A stretch of 44,874 nt of DNA, taken from the NCBI GenBank assembly GCA_003228955.1, contig QIGN01000191.1:1-44874 (forward strand). Reading direction: 5' to 3'. The notes below the pieces were generated by a model. The model saw nothing but the letters and a program-made list of their open reading frames with translations, did no database searches and was not told the origin of the DNA. The position numbers and the translations under genes were made by a program. Source of the stretch: Hyphomicrobiales bacterium. GTDB lineage: Bacteria; Pseudomonadota; Alphaproteobacteria; Rhizobiales; Methyloligellaceae. Each line of letters starts with the position of its first letter. Position 1 is the stretch's first letter. Shown piece by piece: positions 42,430-44,874 of this stretch.

Positions 42430-43422
42430 TCAGTTGCTGGCGATCGTGGCCACCTGTGCTGCCCGCGGCGTGAGTACAAACGAGATATACAATGCATAAC
42501 TGGCGACGAAAACCAGTCCGGTTTTCCAGGTGATGCGTTTGCGCCGCAATACAAAGGGCGTGATCGCCAGGGCGGCGCCCAGCATCACCCAGACATCCAC
42601 CTGTTTGATGATATCGGGAACCGGGACCGGCACGACCATCGCGGTCAACCCCATGATGGCCAGGATATTGAACAGATTACTTCCGAGCACATTGCCCAGC
42701 GCAAGCCCGCATTGGCCGCGCAGAGCAGCGGCGATGGTCGTGGAGAGTTCCGGCAGCGATGTGCCGATCGCAATCACCGTCAGGCCTACGGCAGCTTCGG
42801 AGATGCCGAAATTCTTGGCGATCGAAGAAGCCGCGCTTACGGTCAGTTGTGCGCCAATGGGAAGCGCGATCAGTCCGATAATCAAAAATGCAGCGATGAC
42901 CCAGTTGCGGTTGGGCACGCCGGATACGCCGTCGATAAGTTCAATAGCCTCTTCACCGACGATTGTTGCCGCGTCGGAGCGCTGTGCCGCGCGCCGTCCC
43001 GACTCGACCAGAAAGGCCACCATGCAGGCGAACAGGATGGCCCCGTGCCAGAAGGCCAGCGGGCCAAGGAAAGCGAGCATGATGAAAAGCAGGCTGGCGC
43101 CGATCACATACAGCATATTGCGTTTGATGAAGGGCTGGTCGCAGTTGGTCGAGGCAATCATCGCGGGAATACCGAGCACAAGAAGGACGTTGGCGATGTT
43201 GCTGCCCACTACATTGCCGATGGCGATGCCCGGCGAGCCGGCCAGGGCGGAGCGCAGAGAAATCACCAACTCCGGCGCGGAGGTGCCAAACGCGACAATG
43301 GTCAGGCCGATGACAAGCGTCGGGATTTCCAGCTTTACCGCCAGTGAGACCGCACCGCGAACCAGAACGTCACCGCCGAACAAAAGCAGAAGAAGGCCGG
43401 CGGCGAGAGTTACATAGACCAT
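42430..43422 (-). CDS. Calcium/sodium antiporter (CaCA superfamily)
   Basis: A 330-residue inner-membrane exchanger of the YrbG type with about ten hydrophobic spans. The two inverted alpha-repeats are readable: GTSAPELVISLRSALAG plus GNVVGSNIANVLLVLGI in the first half, and GTSLPELSTTIAAALRG plus GNVLGSNLFNILAIMGL in the second, carrying the conserved acidic ion-binding residues. The family exchanges Ca2+ for Na+ or H+. It is 6 bases upstream of the folM-like gene on the same strand. Confidence 0.94.
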   Translation of the reverse strand: MVYVTLAAGLLLLLFGGDVLVRGAVSLAVKLEIPTLVIGLTIVAFGTSAPELVISLRSALAGSPGIAIGNVVGSNIANVLLVLGIPAMIASTNCDQPFIKRNMLYVIGASLLFIMLAFLGPLAFWHGAILFACMVAFLVESGRRAAQRSDAATIVGEEAIELIDGVSGVPNRNWVIAAFLIIGLIALPIGAQLTVSAASSIAKNFGISEAAVGLTVIAIGTSLPELSTTIAAALRGQCGLALGNVLGSNLFNILAIMGLTAMVVPVPVPDIIKQVDVWVMLGAALAITPFVLRRKRITWKTGLVFVASYALYISFVLTPRAAQVATIASN

Positions 43423-43754
43423 GGGCTCGGTTTCGGTTCCTGCTGGGGCTGCCAGCGCATAAGCGATGCCCCGGACAAATGACCAATAATGGTATTCGGC
43501 CGAGGTTGGGGCGAGTTAGGCATTGTCCATATATAGGGTGGCTTTTCACGAACGGTACCCGCGGAGCCAGTTGACGAATCATAACGCCGCATGGCCGCTA
43601 ACATGCGACCTGGTGTGGCGGCGGGCAATCTAGTTTCCACACGCCGTGCAATCAAGGCCAGAATGGAACAAAAAAATATGTGTTCCGCGCACGCCCTTCA
43701 CTTTGACATGGCGCATCGCGCCTTGGAAGCGCCCGCATTCCGGGCCGGCGCCCC
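43423..43754. other. Gap without a supported gene
   Basis: The 332 bases between the antiporter start and the DUF1176 gene end contain only short frames that look like chance. The part nearest the antiporter presumably holds its promoter. No clear terminator, RNA gene or repeat was seen. Confidence 0.5.
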
Positions 43755-44306
43755 CTATTGCCCGGCTTTCTTGAAACGGTAAATTACCGGCCAGTCTTCC
43801 GGCATGCGGCTCCCGTCGCATTTGCCCCAGTAACGGTATTCGATCATGCGCCAGCCATAGTCCGCCCACTGATATTTCGGAATGCTTCCGCAGTCGCCGA
43901 GGCCGCGACTCTTCTCGAACGCGGAAAGGGTTTTGGTTTTGGGGTCGAAATCCGCATTGATAAGGCTGTCTTTGCCATACCAGCCAGTCTCTTCCGAAAA
44001 TCCGGCAAAGAAGCTGCGTTTCAGCTCATCGGGGTAGCGTTTGTCGAACACATAGACGCTGTAGATCACATTATAGGCGCCGGTGTAGCAGGGCAGCAGA
44101 TAGAGCGTTTGCTCCGCGGAAAGTTTCGCGGTGACGCGCGCGTTCAGCATGTGCCTGGCGTCATAGTTCCGGCATTCGCTATCGGAGCGGTGGAGCTGTT
44201 CGACCCGCTCTGGGATTGCCAGGTGCTGTCCGGCGGCGGCGGGAAGGCTCGCCAGCGTCATACCGGCAAGCAGGAAAAGAGCAGAAATTCGCGGTTTCCA
44301 AGTCAT
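43755..44306 (-). CDS. DUF1176 domain-containing exported protein
   Basis: A 183-residue protein with a Sec signal (ISALFLLAGMTLASLPAAA). The C-terminal part SAFEKSRGLGDCGSIPKYQWADYGWRMIEYRYWGKCDG is the DUF1176 hallmark, with a Cys pair likely to form a disulfide. TLYLLPCYTGAYNVIYSVYVFD precedes it. Function is unknown; family members are periplasmic. It is downstream of the RNase T2 gene on the same strand after 82 bases, so both may be transcribed together. Confidence 0.85.
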   Translation of the reverse strand: MTWKPRISALFLLAGMTLASLPAAAGQHLAIPERVEQLHRSDSECRNYDARHMLNARVTAKLSAEQTLYLLPCYTGAYNVIYSVYVFDKRYPDELKRSFFAGFSEETGWYGKDSLINADFDPKTKTLSAFEKSRGLGDCGSIPKYQWADYGWRMIEYRYWGKCDGSRMPEDWPVIYRFKKAGQ

Positions 44307-44388
44307 AGTAATCCCTCCCGTGACGGACAGAGTTTACTTGAGATAGGGTGCGTGGCAAGCAGGGACAAGGTGCGCAATGTCAGACCGG

Positions 44389-44874
44389 TCATCGCCCGCG
44401 CACCGGCGGCATGACCACACGATTGAGACGGCAGAGTTTCGCCTGCGCTTCGTTGACGCCGCAGGCGCGCAATTCCAGGTCCTTTGTAAAACAGATGCGC
44501 ACCTCGCGCAGACGTTTGCCCCGGCCGCAGGCTATTGAGATCATGTCAGGCTCAAGAGATTGATTTGTTTTAAGGAAATCATTCTCGATCTCGCGCGGCG
44601 AAACCAGTATCGGCTTGCGCGGGCTCACATAGCGCGCGGGGATTGCGATGGCGTTGAACGCCTTGCGCGCGGCCTCGAAATAGTTCCTCGGGCCGAGGCC
44701 CGAGCAGGTGCCGTGTTTTCGGTATTGCTGAATAACCAGCTTTTGCGCGGGCATGATATCCAGCATGGAATTTATCAGCTGGCGCGGCACCCACGGCTTG
44801 ACGCCGGTGTCGCAATAGTCCGGCCAGCCCGTTTCATATTGCGGCCACAGCCCGTGCAGCACAAAGGCGTAAGG
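44389..44874 (-). CDS. Ribonuclease T2 family protein, N-terminus cut by window edge
   Basis: The frame is open to the last base of the window, giving 161 codons of the C-terminal part. Both catalytic segments are visible: CAS I in FVLHGLWPQYETGWP and CAS II in QQYRKHGTCSGL, with the active-site histidines intact. This indicates a secreted acid-type endoribonuclease of T2 fold that cleaves via 2',3'-cyclic phosphates. The signal peptide and first strands lie outside the window. Several Cys (YCDTG, ACGRG, RICF, RACG, LCRLN) fit disulfides. Located just upstream of the DUF1176 gene. Confidence 0.92.
   Translation of the reverse strand, partial: PYAFVLHGLWPQYETGWPDYCDTGVKPWVPRQLINSMLDIMPAQKLVIQQYRKHGTCSGLGPRNYFEAARKAFNAIAIPARYVSPRKPILVSPREIENDFLKTNQSLEPDMISIACGRGKRLREVRICFTKDLELRACGVNEAQAKLCRLNRVVMPPVRGR

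Noticed and set aside
42280-43347. 355-codon plus-strand frame opposite the antiporter
   Set aside because: Antisense to a CaCA antiporter with both alpha-repeats; its sequence is hydrophilic and Gln/Asp-rich without signature.

Overview
The window is GC-rich and densely coded, and reads as a chromosomal segment of an aerobically respiring alphaproteobacterium. The evidence is the petABC cytochrome bc1 operon with a PetP/PetR-type regulator pair, two gene orders I recognise as alphaproteobacterial (lgt / NDUFAF7-type methyltransferase / pgeF ... prs ... rplY / pth / ychF, and folM / folB / uvrC / pgsA / moaD ... moaE), YbjN next to proC, and GAAA-loop REP-like palindromes in the gaps. I cannot fix the order or genus from the sequence. 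No tRNA, rRNA, CRISPR array, phage or IS element was seen.

Layout. 1-7.1 kb: a truncated N-acyl-D-amino-acid deacylase, a 2OG-Fe(II) oxygenase, and a tight acyl-CoA operon (MmgE/PrpD, MaoC, acyl-CoA dehydrogenase, CaiB/BaiF CoA-transferase, enoyl-CoA hydratase). 7.1-10.6 kb: trmL facing petABC. 10.7-13.3 kb: a stress block with an ArsR repressor and ArsI C-As lyase on one strand, and exported MsrB and MsrA plus a very methionine-rich exported protein on the other. 13.5-16.9 kb: mtnP-apt-mtnA-class II aldolase, which together look like the DHAP-type shunt for methylthioadenosine. 16.9-26.3 kb: a long minus-strand housekeeping series (ychF, pth, rplY, a porin-like protein, prs, a duplicated-domain lipoprotein, pgeF, a MidA/NDUFAF7 methyltransferase, lgt). 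26.5-32.1 kb: ubiK, ybjN-proC, an L,D-transpeptidase, csaA-denD-SDR. 32.2-34.9 kb: sensor kinase, PetR and PetP. 35-43.4 kb: ilvE, moaE, a lower-GC foreign-looking gene, moaD, pgsA, uvrC, folB, folM and a CaCA antiporter. 43.7 kb to the end: a DUF1176 protein and a truncated RNase T2.

Most genes are ordinary. The best candidate for something new is at 11.5-13.3 kb: an 84-residue mature protein with 22 methionines, made of six 11-residue repeats, encoded beside two methionine sulfoxide reductases that both carry export signals. This resembles the MrpX/YedYZ hypochlorite-scavenging idea known from Azospira, but with MsrB/MsrA as the putative repair enzymes instead of the molybdoenzyme MsrP.
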